Below, in pieces: positions 52,343-60,743 of a stretch of 64,000 nucleotides of DNA. The notes below the pieces were generated by a model. The model saw nothing but the letters and a program-made list of their open reading frames with translations, ran no database searches and had not been told where the DNA came from. A program made the translations under genes and the position numbers. Origin of the DNA: Rhodococcus sp. HNM0563. GTDB lineage: Bacteria > Actinomycetota > Actinomycetes > Mycobacteriales > Mycobacteriaceae. Each line of letters opens with the position of its first letter. Position 1 is the first letter of the stretch. The DNA is taken from the NCBI RefSeq assembly GCF_012726195.1, contig NZ_JAASAF010000003.1, positions 1 through 64,000 on the forward strand, in the 5' to 3' direction.

Positions 52343-53852
52343 GCTGGTCCGTCGATCCTTCCTTCTCGGATCAATACTTGCCGGGGCCGGAGTCCTGATG
52401 GCCTGTTCCGGGTCGGGCTCACCGACCGGTGCCCCCGTGCAGGCCTCGTCGACTGCGGTGCGCCGTCTCGAACAGCAACGCCGCATCCCGGGTCAGCAGG
52501 TGGTCTCGGCGCGGTTGACGCCGCGTCCGGTCGAGGTGGACCTTGGCGGGCGCATCGTGTCGACCTGGGGGTACGACGAGCAGCTACCGGGGCCGCTGCT
52601 GCGAGCCCGCGCCGGGGATCTGCTGCGGGTGGAGGTGGACAACCAGCTGCCGGCGGAGACGAGTGTGCACTGGCACGGGCTGGCGTTGAGCAACGACATG
52701 GACGGTGTGCCCGGGCTGACCCAGGATCCGATCGTGGCCGGCGGCCGGTTCGCCTACGAGTTCACGGTCCCGGATCCGGGCACGTACTTCTACCACTCGC
52801 ATTCGGGATTGCAGCTCGATCGCGGCCTGTACGGGCCGTTGGTCATCGACGATCCGAACGAGCCCGGCGACTACGACCACGAGTGGATCGTGGTGCTCGA
52901 CGACTGGCTCGACGGCACCGGCCGCACCCCCGACGACGTGGCCCGCGACCTCGGCATCGGCGCCGCCACCGGTGCCAGTGGCGACGGCGGGATGGGCGGA
53001 ATGGACCACGGCGCCATGGACATGGACGGAATGGACACGGGTGAGGAGACCATGCTCTCCCCGCTGCTCGGCGGCGCCGGAGACGTGAGCTACCCGCATT
53101 TCCTGGTCGGCGGGCGCGTCCCCGAGGACCCGATCGTGTTCACCGCGACACCCGGACAGCGGGCGCGGATCCGGTTCGTCAACGCCGGCGCCGACACTGC
53201 GTTCCGCGTCGCCCTCGGTGGGCACCGGATGACCGTCACCCACACCGACGGCTTCCCGGTCGTGCCGCAGGACACCGATGCGCTGCTGATCGGGATGGGC
53301 GAGCGTGTCGATGTGCTCGTCACTCTCGGCGACGGCGTGTTCCCGTTGTTCGCGCAGGCGGAAGGCAAGACCGGGCACGGGCAGGCCCTGGTGCGCACCG
53401 CCGTCGGCGAGTTGCCCGCACAGTCGCGACCCGGCGAGCTGGACCGGCAGGTACTACTGGGCACCGATCTGGCGCCTCGGGAGTATGTGCGTCTGGCCGA
53501 GAGGGAGCACGATGTGTATCACAGCGTGGATATGGGCGGGACCATGTCGCCGTACCGGTGGACTCTTAATGGCCGCGCTCATCCCGATATCCCACCGCTG
53601 AACGTGGCCGAAGGGCAGCGGGTGCGGATGCGGATGCGGAACATGTCGGACATGTTCCATCCGATGCATCTGCACGGACACACCTTCGCGCTCACCGACA
53701 CCGGCCTGCGCAAGGACACTGTCACGATCGGGCCGATGCGCACCGTGGAGATCGAATTCGACACCGACAACCCGGGCCAGTGGGCGCTGCACTGCCACAA
53801 CGCGTATCACCAGGAAGCCGGGATGATGACCACCGTGTCCTACCTGGCCTGA
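52329..53852 (+). CDS. Multicopper oxidase, Tat-exported lipoprotein
   Basis: A 507-residue laccase-like oxidase that probably oxidises Cu(I) at the cell surface. The N-terminus has a twin-arginine motif (VRRSFLLGS) and a lipobox (LMAC). All copper ligands are seen: HWHG and HSH (type 3/2), HPMHLHGH, and HCHNAYHQEAGM with the type 1 Cys and Met. A Met/His-rich insert (GGMGGMDHGAMDMDGMDTGEE-like, about residues 218-238) may collect copper. ATG 52329 or 52335 is possible. It is the second gene of the copper operon. Confidence 0.93.
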   Translation: MFMAELVRRSFLLGSILAGAGVLMACSGSGSPTGAPVQASSTAVRRLEQQRRIPGQQVVSARLTPRPVEVDLGGRIVSTWGYDEQLPGPLLRARAGDLLRVEVDNQLPAETSVHWHGLALSNDMDGVPGLTQDPIVAGGRFAYEFTVPDPGTYFYHSHSGLQLDRGLYGPLVIDDPNEPGDYDHEWIVVLDDWLDGTGRTPDDVARDLGIGAATGASGDGGMGGMDHGAMDMDGMDTGEETMLSPLLGGAGDVSYPHFLVGGRVPEDPIVFTATPGQRARIRFVNAGADTAFRVALGGHRMTVTHTDGFPVVPQDTDALLIGMGERVDVLVTLGDGVFPLFAQAEGKTGHGQALVRTAVGELPAQSRPGELDRQVLLGTDLAPREYVRLAEREHDVYHSVDMGGTMSPYRWTLNGRAHPDIPPLNVAEGQRVRMRMRNMSDMFHPMHLHGHTFALTDTGLRKDTVTIGPMRTVEIEFDTDNPGQWALHCHNAYHQEAGMMTTVSYLA

Positions 53853-53929
53853 TCCCCGCATGCGGACCGGCCGTGTCCGGACTTCGGTGCCATGGCGGTC
53901 TGTGACCGTTCGAGAAAGGACCACATCCC

Positions 53930-54592
53930 ATGAACAACAAGAAGTTTCTCGCCGTCGGCGCCACCGCCCTGGCGGTGGTGTTCGCCGCGGCTGCGTGCAG
54001 CGACACCGGGACCGGCACCACCGTCGCGACCTCGCCGGCCACGACCTCGGCCACCGCCACCTCGGCAGCCGACGAGGCCGCGGCGCACAACGACGCCGAC
54101 GTGATGTTCGCGCAGATGATGTTGCCGCACCACAGTCAGGCGATCGAGATGAGCGACATGCTGCTGGCCAAGCAGGACATTCCCGCGGACGTGACCGCCC
54201 TGGCCGAGCAGATCAAGGCCGCTCAAGGCCCGGAGATCGAGCAGCTCGAGTCCTGGCTCGAGCAGTGGGGTGAGCCCACCGCGATGCCCGAGACAGGCCA
54301 CGACATGCCCGGCATGGACGAGGGCATGGACGGTATGGAGGGGATGGAGGGGATGGAGATGGAAGGGATGATGAGCGAGGAGGACATGCAGGCGCTGTCC
54401 GAGGCACAGGGCGCCGACGCCGCTCGCCTGTTCCTCGAGCAGATGATCGCCCACCACGAAGGCGCAGTCGACATGGCGCAGACCGAGATCGAGGACGGAC
54501 AGTTCCCCGACGCGGTAGAGATGGCCCGCACCATCGGCGACACGCAGCAGCAGGAGATCGAGACCATGCGGCAGCTGCTGACCACCCTGTAA
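53930..54592 (+). CDS. DUF305 family lipoprotein (copper-associated)
   Basis: A 220-residue lipoprotein with signal sequence and lipobox (FAAAAC). Two DUF305 repeats carry the metal-binding motifs MMLPHHSQAIEM and MIAHHEGAVDM, with a Met-rich segment (MDGMEGMEGMEMEGMM) between them. Proteins of this family bind copper in the envelope. It lies between the multicopper oxidase and CopB genes. Confidence 0.9.
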   Translation: MNNKKFLAVGATALAVVFAAAACSDTGTGTTVATSPATTSATATSAADEAAAHNDADVMFAQMMLPHHSQAIEMSDMLLAKQDIPADVTALAEQIKAAQGPEIEQLESWLEQWGEPTAMPETGHDMPGMDEGMDGMEGMEGMEMEGMMSEEDMQALSEAQGADAARLFLEQMIAHHEGAVDMAQTEIEDGQFPDAVEMARTIGDTQQQEIETMRQLLTTL

Positions 54593-54644
54593 CCGGGCGC
54601 CGCCCGGTTCCTCTCGGCCCGTTCGCCATCCCAGGAGGCTTTCG

Positions 54645-56837
54645 ATGTCGCACCCGCAGCACGGACACCCCCACCCGGACCCGTCGCCCGCCGGACACAA
54701 TGACGGCGCCGAGGTCCAGAGCCCGCCACCCGACGAGCATGATGCGCACGCCGGGCACGGCGAGCACCTCGCCCACGTCGGTCACGACACCCACCCTGAG
54801 CACGACGCTCATGGCGGCCATGGTGGGCACGATCGGCATGCCGGGCACGGGGCACACGGGGAGATGTTCCGCCGCCGGTTCTGGGTGTCACTGGTGCTGG
54901 CGATACCGGTGGTGTTCTTCAGCCACATGGTCGCCGACCTGCTCGGCTACACCATGCCCGACTTCCCCGGCGCCATGTGGATTCCCCCGGTACTGGGCAC
55001 GGTGATCTTCGTCTACGGCGGCACCCCGTTCCTCACCGGCGGCTGGGCCGAACTACGCTCTCGCCGGCCCGGGATGATGCTGCTGATCGCCATGGCGATC
55101 ACCGTTGCGTTCCTCGCGTCCTGGGTCACCACCTTGGGTCTCGGCGGGTTCGACCTGGACTTCTGGTGGGAACTCGCGCTGCTGATCGTGATCATGCTGC
55201 TCGGGCACTGGCTCGAGATGCGCGCTCTCGGCTCGGCGTCGGGCGCCCTCGACGCGCTCGCGGCGATGCTGCCGGACACCGCAGAGAAGATCACCGATAC
55301 CGGCACCGCCGACGTTCCCTTGTCGGAACTGGCGCTCGGGGATCTGGTACTCGTGCGGGCCGGGGCGCGGGTGCCCGCCGACGGCACCGTCACCGACGGC
55401 CGTGCCGAGGTCGACGAATCGATGATCACCGGCGAATCCAAGGCCGTCACCCGGCAGGTAGGCGACACCGTGGTCGCCGGCACCGTCGCGACCGACAGCG
55501 CCCTGCGGGTGCAGATCACCGCCGTCGGCGAGAACACGGCCCTGGCCGGTATCCAACGGATGGTCGCCGACGCCCAGGCCTCCTCGTCCCGTGCCCAGGC
55601 GCTGGCGGACAAAGCCGCAGCGTTCCTGTTCTACTTCGCCACCGTCGCCGGCATCCTCACCTTCACGATCTGGACACTGCTCGTCGGCAACGTCGACGAA
55701 GCGGTGGTCCGCACCGTCACTGTGCTCGTCATCGCCTGCCCCCACGCACTCGGGTTGGCGATCCCGCTGGTGATCGCGATCTCCACCGAACGCGCCGCCA
55801 GATCCGGGGTGCTGGTCAAAGACCGGCTCGCGCTCGAACGCATGCGCACCGTCGACGTGGTCCTGTTCGACAAGACCGGCACCCTGACCCAGGGCCGGCA
55901 CCAGGTCACCGGCATCGCCACCGCCCACCAAGTCACCGACGAGCATCTGCTGGCGCTGGCGGCGGCGGCCGAAGCCGACAGCGAGCACCCCGTCGCCCGG
56001 GCCATTGTCGCCGCCGCCGACGATCGGGTGCCGGCCAGTAAGCGGATCGTCGCCACCGATTTCCGGTCGCTGCCCGGCCGCGGGGTGCGCGCGCTCGTCG
56101 ACGGCGCCGAAATCACTGTCGGCGGCCCGGCGATGCTGGCCGATCTGCGGTTGTCGGTGCCCACCGACGTCACCGCCGTGACCCAGCAGTGGGTAGCGCG
56201 CGGGGCGTCGGTGCTGCACATCGCCGAAGGCGACCGCGTCCTCGGGGCCGTGGCGCTCGAGGACGCCGTGCGCGAGGAATCCCGTCAGGCCATCGACGCC
56301 CTGCACGCCCGCGGGGTGAAGGTCGCGATGATCACCGGCGATGCGCGGCAGGTCGCCGACGCGGTAGCCGCCGACCTCGGGATCGACGAGGTCTTCGCCG
56401 AGGTACTACCCGAACACAAGGACGCCAAGGTCACCGAGCTGCAGAATCGTGGGCACACGGTCGCGATGGTCGGCGACGGTGTCAACGACGCCCCGGCTCT
56501 GGCCCGGGCTGATGTCGGTGTCGCGATCGGCGCCGGCACCGACGTCGCCATCGAATCCGCCGGGGTCGTGCTGGCGGCGAACGATCCGCGGGCGGTGCTG
56601 TCGATCATCGCGCTCTCGCACGCCAGCTACCGCAAGATGTGGCAGAACCTGGTGTGGGCCACCGGCTACAACATCATCGCCGTGCCACTCGCCGCGGGTG
56701 TGCTCGCATTCGCCGGCGTCGCGATCTCCCCGGCGGTCGCCGCGATCCTCATGTCCGTCTCGACCATCGTCGTGGCGCTCAACGCCCAGCTGTTGCGGCG
56801 CCTCGACCTCGACCCCACCCGCCTGGCTCACACCTGA
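54645..56837 (+). CDS. copB: Copper-translocating P-type ATPase CopB
   Basis: A 730-residue P1B-3 ATPase. The first 72 residues are extremely His-rich (repeated H-x-G/H-D-x-H) and replace HMA domains. The membrane motif is CPH (IACPHALGLAIP, about residue 365), typical of CopB-type Cu(I)/Cu(II) or Ag exporters. MITGES, DKTGTLTQ (about 408), the SEHPVA HP motif and GDGVNDAP are intact. It exports copper from the cytoplasm, where the oxidase and DUF305 protein then handle it. Confidence 0.93.
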   Translation: MSHPQHGHPHPDPSPAGHNDGAEVQSPPPDEHDAHAGHGEHLAHVGHDTHPEHDAHGGHGGHDRHAGHGAHGEMFRRRFWVSLVLAIPVVFFSHMVADLLGYTMPDFPGAMWIPPVLGTVIFVYGGTPFLTGGWAELRSRRPGMMLLIAMAITVAFLASWVTTLGLGGFDLDFWWELALLIVIMLLGHWLEMRALGSASGALDALAAMLPDTAEKITDTGTADVPLSELALGDLVLVRAGARVPADGTVTDGRAEVDESMITGESKAVTRQVGDTVVAGTVATDSALRVQITAVGENTALAGIQRMVADAQASSSRAQALADKAAAFLFYFATVAGILTFTIWTLLVGNVDEAVVRTVTVLVIACPHALGLAIPLVIAISTERAARSGVLVKDRLALERMRTVDVVLFDKTGTLTQGRHQVTGIATAHQVTDEHLLALAAAAEADSEHPVARAIVAAADDRVPASKRIVATDFRSLPGRGVRALVDGAEITVGGPAMLADLRLSVPTDVTAVTQQWVARGASVLHIAEGDRVLGAVALEDAVREESRQAIDALHARGVKVAMITGDARQVADAVAADLGIDEVFAEVLPEHKDAKVTELQNRGHTVAMVGDGVNDAPALARADVGVAIGAGTDVAIESAGVVLAANDPRAVLSIIALSHASYRKMWQNLVWATGYNIIAVPLAAGVLAFAGVAISPAVAAILMSVSTIVVALNAQLLRRLDLDPTRLAHT

Positions 56838-56876
56838 GCCGGCACCCGATCGATCCGAAACGAGTTTCTGCTTCTC

Positions 56877-57716
56877 ATGTCGAGTTTTCCCCCGCGCCGG
56901 TGGGCGCGTGTCCTGGTGCCTGTTGCTGCGGTGGCTGTGCTCGCCGCTTGTGCGACCGGTGAACAATCCACCACGACCACCGAGTCGGGGGTCGCATCGG
57001 AGGTGCCTGGCACAGCGTTGGAACCGGCCCTGGATCATCTGCACGGTCTGCACCTCGATTCCGGCGGTGTGGTGCTGGCCGGTACCCACACCGGTCTCGT
57101 CGAGATCGCCGACAGCGGGCGCACCACCCGCGTCGGCGTATCCGACGACGACTTCATGGGACTGACCGGCGCTCCGGGAACTGACCGTCTCTTCGCGTCC
57201 GGGCATCCGGGACCGTCGAGTTCGGCGCCGAATCCGTTGGGGCTGATCGACAGCACCGATGGCGGCCGCACCTGGACGCCGACATCCTTGAGCAGCGAGG
57301 TGGATTTTCACGCTCTTGCTACGGACGGTGCGCTGTTGGTCGGCTTCGATGGCGTGACCGGATTGCTGATCTCCACCGACGGTGGCAGCAGCTGGACCGC
57401 GGGCGCTCCGGTGGCTGCGGCCGCGCTCGCCGTCACCGACGCCGGGGTGTGGGCGACCACCACCGCCGGACTCCAGCACAGCACCGACGCCGGACTCACC
57501 TTCACCGTGGTGCCCGACGCCCCACCGCTGGCGTTGCTGTCCGCCGCGCAGGACGGCTCAGTGTGGGGTATCGACACCGCCGGCACCGCGTGGCGCAGCC
57601 GCACCGGCCAGGCCTGGGAGCAGCACGCGGTGGTCGGGCCGGTCGAGGCAGTGCTCGCCGTCGACTTCGACACCGCCTACGCCGCGACCGCCCAGATGCT
57701 CTATCCGCTGAACTGA
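56877..57716 (+). CDS. Asp-box (BNR) repeat lipoprotein, glycosylhydrolase-like, copper-cluster associated
   Basis: A 279-residue lipoprotein (signal with lipobox VLAAC). The body is a beta-propeller with Asp-box repeats (STDGGRTWTP, STDGGSSWTA, STDAGLTFTV) spaced at about 40 residues. Such proteins, often named F510_1955-type glycosylhydrolases, recur at the end of copper-resistance operons; no enzymatic activity is known. It starts 40 bases after copB. A hairpin follows. Confidence 0.8.
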   Translation: MSSFPPRRWARVLVPVAAVAVLAACATGEQSTTTTESGVASEVPGTALEPALDHLHGLHLDSGGVVLAGTHTGLVEIADSGRTTRVGVSDDDFMGLTGAPGTDRLFASGHPGPSSSAPNPLGLIDSTDGGRTWTPTSLSSEVDFHALATDGALLVGFDGVTGLLISTDGGSSWTAGAPVAAAALAVTDAGVWATTTAGLQHSTDAGLTFTVVPDAPPLALLSAAQDGSVWGIDTAGTAWRSRTGQAWEQHAVVGPVEAVLAVDFDTAYAATAQMLYPLN

Positions 57717-57769
57717 CCCCGGAGGAGCACTGGTCCGGATCCTGCGGAACTGCAGAGGAATCCAGTGGT

Positions 57770-57791
57770 GACCACGCTGTCCAGCGTGGTC
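57770..57791 (+). terminator. Hairpin after the copper operon
   Basis: GACCACGCTG (57770-57779) and CAGCGTGGTC (57782-57791) are perfectly complementary 10-base arms separated by two bases, which would fold with a small loop 54 bases after the stop of the last copper gene. Confidence 0.55.
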
Positions 57792-57861
57792 CTCTCCGAT
57801 TCCGATGTGTCAGGCAGCGATCGGCAGCAACTGCGGCCCCGAGACTGCGCCCAGAGTGGAC

Positions 57862-58020
57862 TCAATTCCTTTTCCGTTCAGTAAGCGATCGCGTGGCGGG
57901 TGTGCGGGATCGGACGCGCCGAGTGGGCTGCCCGTGACAAACGGGTACGGGGTATAGCAAGCCCAAGGGCAAAGTGGTGGCCGGGACACCGGTGTGTTCG
58001 GCGAACTGGGAGATCAGCAT
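57862..58020 (-). pseudogene. Truncated MerR family regulator
   Basis: ATG 58020 is preceded by GAGGAG at 8-base spacing and encodes MLISQFAEHTGVPATTL, the exact beginning of a MerR-family DNA-binding domain. After residue 17, where LRFYE-type sequence is expected, the frame turns into unrelated codons and stops at 57862. The 3' part of the gene has been deleted or replaced, so no functional regulator is made. The promoter and operator survive. Confidence 0.75.
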
Positions 58021-58042
58021 CGTGCTCACTCCTCGACGGTAA

Positions 58043-58064
58043 ACCTTCGAGTCGACTCGAAGGT
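58043..58064 (-). promoter_or_regulatory. MerR-type promoter palindrome
   Basis: A perfect 22-bp palindrome (each arm ACCTTCGAGTC) lies 23 bases upstream of the merR remnant start. On the minus strand it begins inside TTGACC, a -35-like element, and is followed by TACCGT about 20 bases on. The overlong spacer filled by a dyad is the hallmark of MerR-controlled promoters. Confidence 0.75.
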
Positions 58065-58080
58065 CAAGCCGATGCCAGGT

Positions 58081-58392
58081 CTACCGGTGTTCGGCGTGCC
58101 GCAGCACGGTGATCAGATCGGCGGTGCTCGGAGCACCGTCGAGCCCGTCGGCGGTGCGGTAGACGCGGCAGGTCAACCCGACGCCCTCGGTGAGGCCGAA
58201 CGGATCGGTCCCGTCGATGCGGATGGTCGGGGATCCGGGGAAGGCGACGCGTTCGGCGGCCTCCGGGGTCTCGATACGGCGCAGCCGGATCGGGGTACCG
58301 GCGTTGCCGGTCGCTGCCAGGGCCTCGGCGAGGCGGCCTCGCGCCTCCTCCCAGTTCGGGCAGCCGTCGAAGTACAGCAGTTCGATGTCCAT
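58081..58392 (-). CDS. Thioredoxin-fold protein with CPNW motif, metal-cluster type
   Basis: A 103-residue protein starting MDIELLYFDGCPNWEEA. This N-terminus is a family found beside mercury and arsenic genes; the single Cys in CPNW replaces the CxxC of true thioredoxins. SPTIRIDGTDPF is the cis-Pro region. It may carry a metal or thiol intermediate; function unproven. It follows the ArsR-GNAT gene by 17 bases on the minus strand and precedes the merR remnant. Confidence 0.8.
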   Translation of the reverse strand: MDIELLYFDGCPNWEEARGRLAEALAATGNAGTPIRLRRIETPEAAERVAFPGSPTIRIDGTDPFGLTEGVGLTCRVYRTADGLDGAPSTADLITVLRHAEHR

Positions 58393-58409
58393 CGTCACCC
58401 GCGTCGCTC

Positions 58410-59297
58410 TCACTCGTGCGCGGCGGCGGGAACTGTCTCGGAGCGGCGTTCGAGCAACACGGTGTCGCGCCAGATGCCGTCGAGCCGGCCGATGCGTTCG
58501 CGCACCCCCACGGTGCGGAAACCCGCCGAATGATGCAGCGCCAGGCTGGCCCGGTTCTCCGGGAAAATCGAGGTCTGCAGCGTCCACAATCCGCCCTGAT
58601 CGGCGGCGATGACCTGAGTACGCAACAGCGCCTTGCCGACGCCGCGCCCGCGCATCCCGTCGCCGACATACACCGAGTTCTCGGCCACCCCGCGGTAGCA
58701 CTCGCGGTTCGACACCGGGCTCAACGCTGCCCAGCCGACCACCTGACCGTCGATCTCGGCGACCCAGCGATGCTCGGGCAACCACTGGCTCTCGAGGTGG
58801 TCGCGGCTGGGGACCTCGGTGGTGAACGTCGCGGCGCCGGTGGCGATGCCGTCGGCGTAGATGCGGCGCACCGCCTCCCAATCCCGGTCGTCGAGCGGGC
58901 GCACTGCCACGTCGGCGGGGACGTCCTCGGGGCAGCACGGGCGGGCGGTGAGCACCCCCATGACCGCGTCGGCAGCACTGGGCAGGTCGCTGCAGCAGCT
59001 CGGGTTGATCCGCACCACGGTGCTGGTGCCCTGTTTGCCGGTGGTGACGAAGCCGACGTCGGCGAGTTTGCGGACGTGATGGGAGATGGTGGGCTGGCCG
59101 ATCCCGAGCCTGTCGGCGAGCTCGCCGACGGTGATGCCGGACGGATGGGCGGCGACGTGGTGCAGCAGCCGCACCCGCGTGGGTTCGGCCAGGCAGGCGA
59201 ACCATCCGGCGTAGGTGGCCGCGTCCTGCGGGCTCAGGGCGTCGAGGTCCACCTCCGCGCCGGGGGTCACCGTGATCGGTAGGCCGAGTGCTGTCAT
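58410..59297 (-). CDS. Fusion of ArsR regulator and GNAT acetyltransferase
   Basis: A 295-residue bifunctional protein. Residues 15-105 are an ArsR winged helix (WFACLAEPTRVRLLHHV, IGQPTISHHVRKLADVGFV). They are followed by two vicinal Cys pairs (SCCSDL, RPCC) that could bind As(III). Residues 130-285 are a GNAT domain with acetyl-CoA loop RGRGVGKALL, resembling phosphinothricin/arsinothricin (ArsN-type) acetyltransferases. It would sense arsenic, repress the divergent flavoprotein operon, and detoxify an organoarsenical. ATG 59297 is the conserved start. Confidence 0.88.
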   Translation of the reverse strand: MTALGLPITVTPGAEVDLDALSPQDAATYAGWFACLAEPTRVRLLHHVAAHPSGITVGELADRLGIGQPTISHHVRKLADVGFVTTGKQGTSTVVRINPSCCSDLPSAADAVMGVLTARPCCPEDVPADVAVRPLDDRDWEAVRRIYADGIATGAATFTTEVPSRDHLESQWLPEHRWVAEIDGQVVGWAALSPVSNRECYRGVAENSVYVGDGMRGRGVGKALLRTQVIAADQGGLWTLQTSIFPENRASLALHHSAGFRTVGVRERIGRLDGIWRDTVLLERRSETVPAAAHE

Positions 59298-59308
59298 ACC
59301 CCCACTAT

Positions 59309-59384
59309 ATCGATCAGCATCGATGGTTGCATACATCGACGACCATCGATACTCTGACAGCAGCTTAGATCGATACCCATCGAT
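59309..59384. promoter_or_regulatory. Three ArsR operators in the divergent arsenic promoter
   Basis: Three copies of ATCGA[T/C]-N4-ATCGAT occur at 59309-59324, 59335-59350 and 59369-59384, between the ArsR-GNAT start (59297) and the flavoprotein start (59398). Each is an inverted repeat of identical geometry, 26 and 34 bases apart, which is strong evidence for cooperative control by the fused repressor. Confidence 0.8.
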
Positions 59385-59397
59385 GAAAGGATCTGTC

Positions 59398-60738
59398 ATG
59401 AGCGAGTTGCCCATCGTCGTCGTCGGAGCCGGACCGATCGGCCTGGCCGCCGCCGCCCACCTGCGCGAACGCGGCCTCGAACCGCTGGTACTCGAACGCG
59501 GCGACGTCGTCGGAGCCGCCATCACGCAATGGCACAGCGTCCGCACCTTCTCCCGCTGGGCCGAACTGATCGACCCCGCCGCCCGCCGCCTCCTCGACAC
59601 CACCGGCTGGAAGGCCCCCGACGACGACGCCTACCCCACCGGCCAGGACTGGACCGGGCAGTACCTGAGCCCGCTGGCCACCGCCCTCGGCGACGCGGTC
59701 CGCCTCGATCACGAGGTCGTCGGCATCGCCCGCCGCGGCCGCGACCGCATCGTCGACGCCGGCCGCGACACCGAACCACTGTCGGTGCACATCCGCCACC
59801 GCGACGGCACCGACACCCGCCTGCTCGCCCGCGCCGTCATCGATGCCTCCGGCACCTGGAGCACTCCCAACCCCCTCGGCGGCGAAGGCCTGCCCGCCCT
59901 CGGTGAACGCGCCGCAGCCGAGACCATCACCTACCGCGTCCCCGACCTGGGCGACGATGCGGTGCGCACCCGCTACGCCGGCCGCCACACCGTCATCGCC
60001 GGCAGCGGCCACTCGGCACTCAACGCAATCGTGGCGCTGGCCGAGCTCGCCCGCACCGCCTCCGGCACCCGCCTGACCTGGGCGGTGCGCCGCGGCGAGG
60101 TCGGCGCCGCGTTCGGCGGCGGCCAGGACGACCAACTGCCTGCCCGCGGCGCCCTGGGACTGCGCGCGAAAAAGGCCGTCGACGACGGGCTGCTCACCGT
60201 GGTCACCGGGTTCCGCACCGCCGCCGTCGAACCCGCCACCGACGGTCAGGTCGCGGTGGTCTCCGATACCGGAGCCCGCCTCGAGGCGGTGGACGAGATC
60301 ATCGCCTCCACCGGCTTCCGGCCGGACCTGTCGTGGCTCTCGGAAATCCGTCTCGACCTCGACCCGGTGCTGCAGGCCCCGACCGCGCTCGCCCCGCTGA
60401 TCGACCCGAACGTGCACTCGTGCGGGACCGTCTACCCGCACGGCGTCGCCGAGCTCACCCACCCCGAACCCGGCTTCTATGTGGTCGGGATGAAGAGCTA
60501 CGGTCGGGCCCCGACGTTCCTGGCGATGACCGGCTACGAGCAGGTCCGCAGCATCGCCGCCGCCCTCGCCGGTGATCATGATGCCGCCGCCCGCGTCGAG
60601 CTGACCCTGCCCGAGACCGGAGTGTGCGGCGGCGCCGGAGTGTTCGACGACCCCGCCGCCGACACCGCCGACGCGGGTGGGTGCTGCGGCCCCGCGGAGC
60701 CGGCGTTGGTCACCCTCTCCGCCCGCGCCGGCGGATAA
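59398..60738 (+). CDS. FAD/NAD(P)-binding flavoprotein of the arsenic cluster
   Basis: A 446-residue flavoprotein. An FAD Rossmann motif GAGPIGLAAAAHL lies at residues 10-22 and a second nucleotide-binding GSGHSALNAI around 200. The C-terminal extension is Cys-rich (ETGVCGGAGVF, GGCCGPAEP), unusual for flavin monooxygenases and suited to binding As(III) or an organoarsenical. The exact reaction is unknown; ArsO-like monooxygenation is likely. AAAGGA lies upstream of ATG 59398 and three ArsR sites precede it. Confidence 0.82.
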   Translation: MSELPIVVVGAGPIGLAAAAHLRERGLEPLVLERGDVVGAAITQWHSVRTFSRWAELIDPAARRLLDTTGWKAPDDDAYPTGQDWTGQYLSPLATALGDAVRLDHEVVGIARRGRDRIVDAGRDTEPLSVHIRHRDGTDTRLLARAVIDASGTWSTPNPLGGEGLPALGERAAAETITYRVPDLGDDAVRTRYAGRHTVIAGSGHSALNAIVALAELARTASGTRLTWAVRRGEVGAAFGGGQDDQLPARGALGLRAKKAVDDGLLTVVTGFRTAAVEPATDGQVAVVSDTGARLEAVDEIIASTGFRPDLSWLSEIRLDLDPVLQAPTALAPLIDPNVHSCGTVYPHGVAELTHPEPGFYVVGMKSYGRAPTFLAMTGYEQVRSIAAALAGDHDAAARVELTLPETGVCGGAGVFDDPAADTADAGGCCGPAEPALVTLSARAGG

Positions 60739-60743
60739 CGCCG

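Larger units (their letters stand above)
57792..58080. other. Junction region with merR remnant, no intact gene
   Basis: Apart from the truncated merR ORF and its operator nothing coding was recognised. It separates the plus-strand copper operon from the minus-strand arsenic block and looks like a recombination scar. Confidence 0.5.

Noticed and set aside
57793-57815. Sequence CTCTCCGATTCCGATGTGTCAG resembling a TnsB repeat
   Set aside because: It needs a 2-3 base insertion to align, is single, and has the same orientation as the left end rather than inverted.
57835-57888. Possible Tn3-family terminal inverted repeat (GGCCCCGAG ... CCGTTCAGTAAG)
   Set aside because: The inner end resembles the TAAG terminus of Tn3 repeats, but the outer GGGG is absent and no second copy or transposase is visible.
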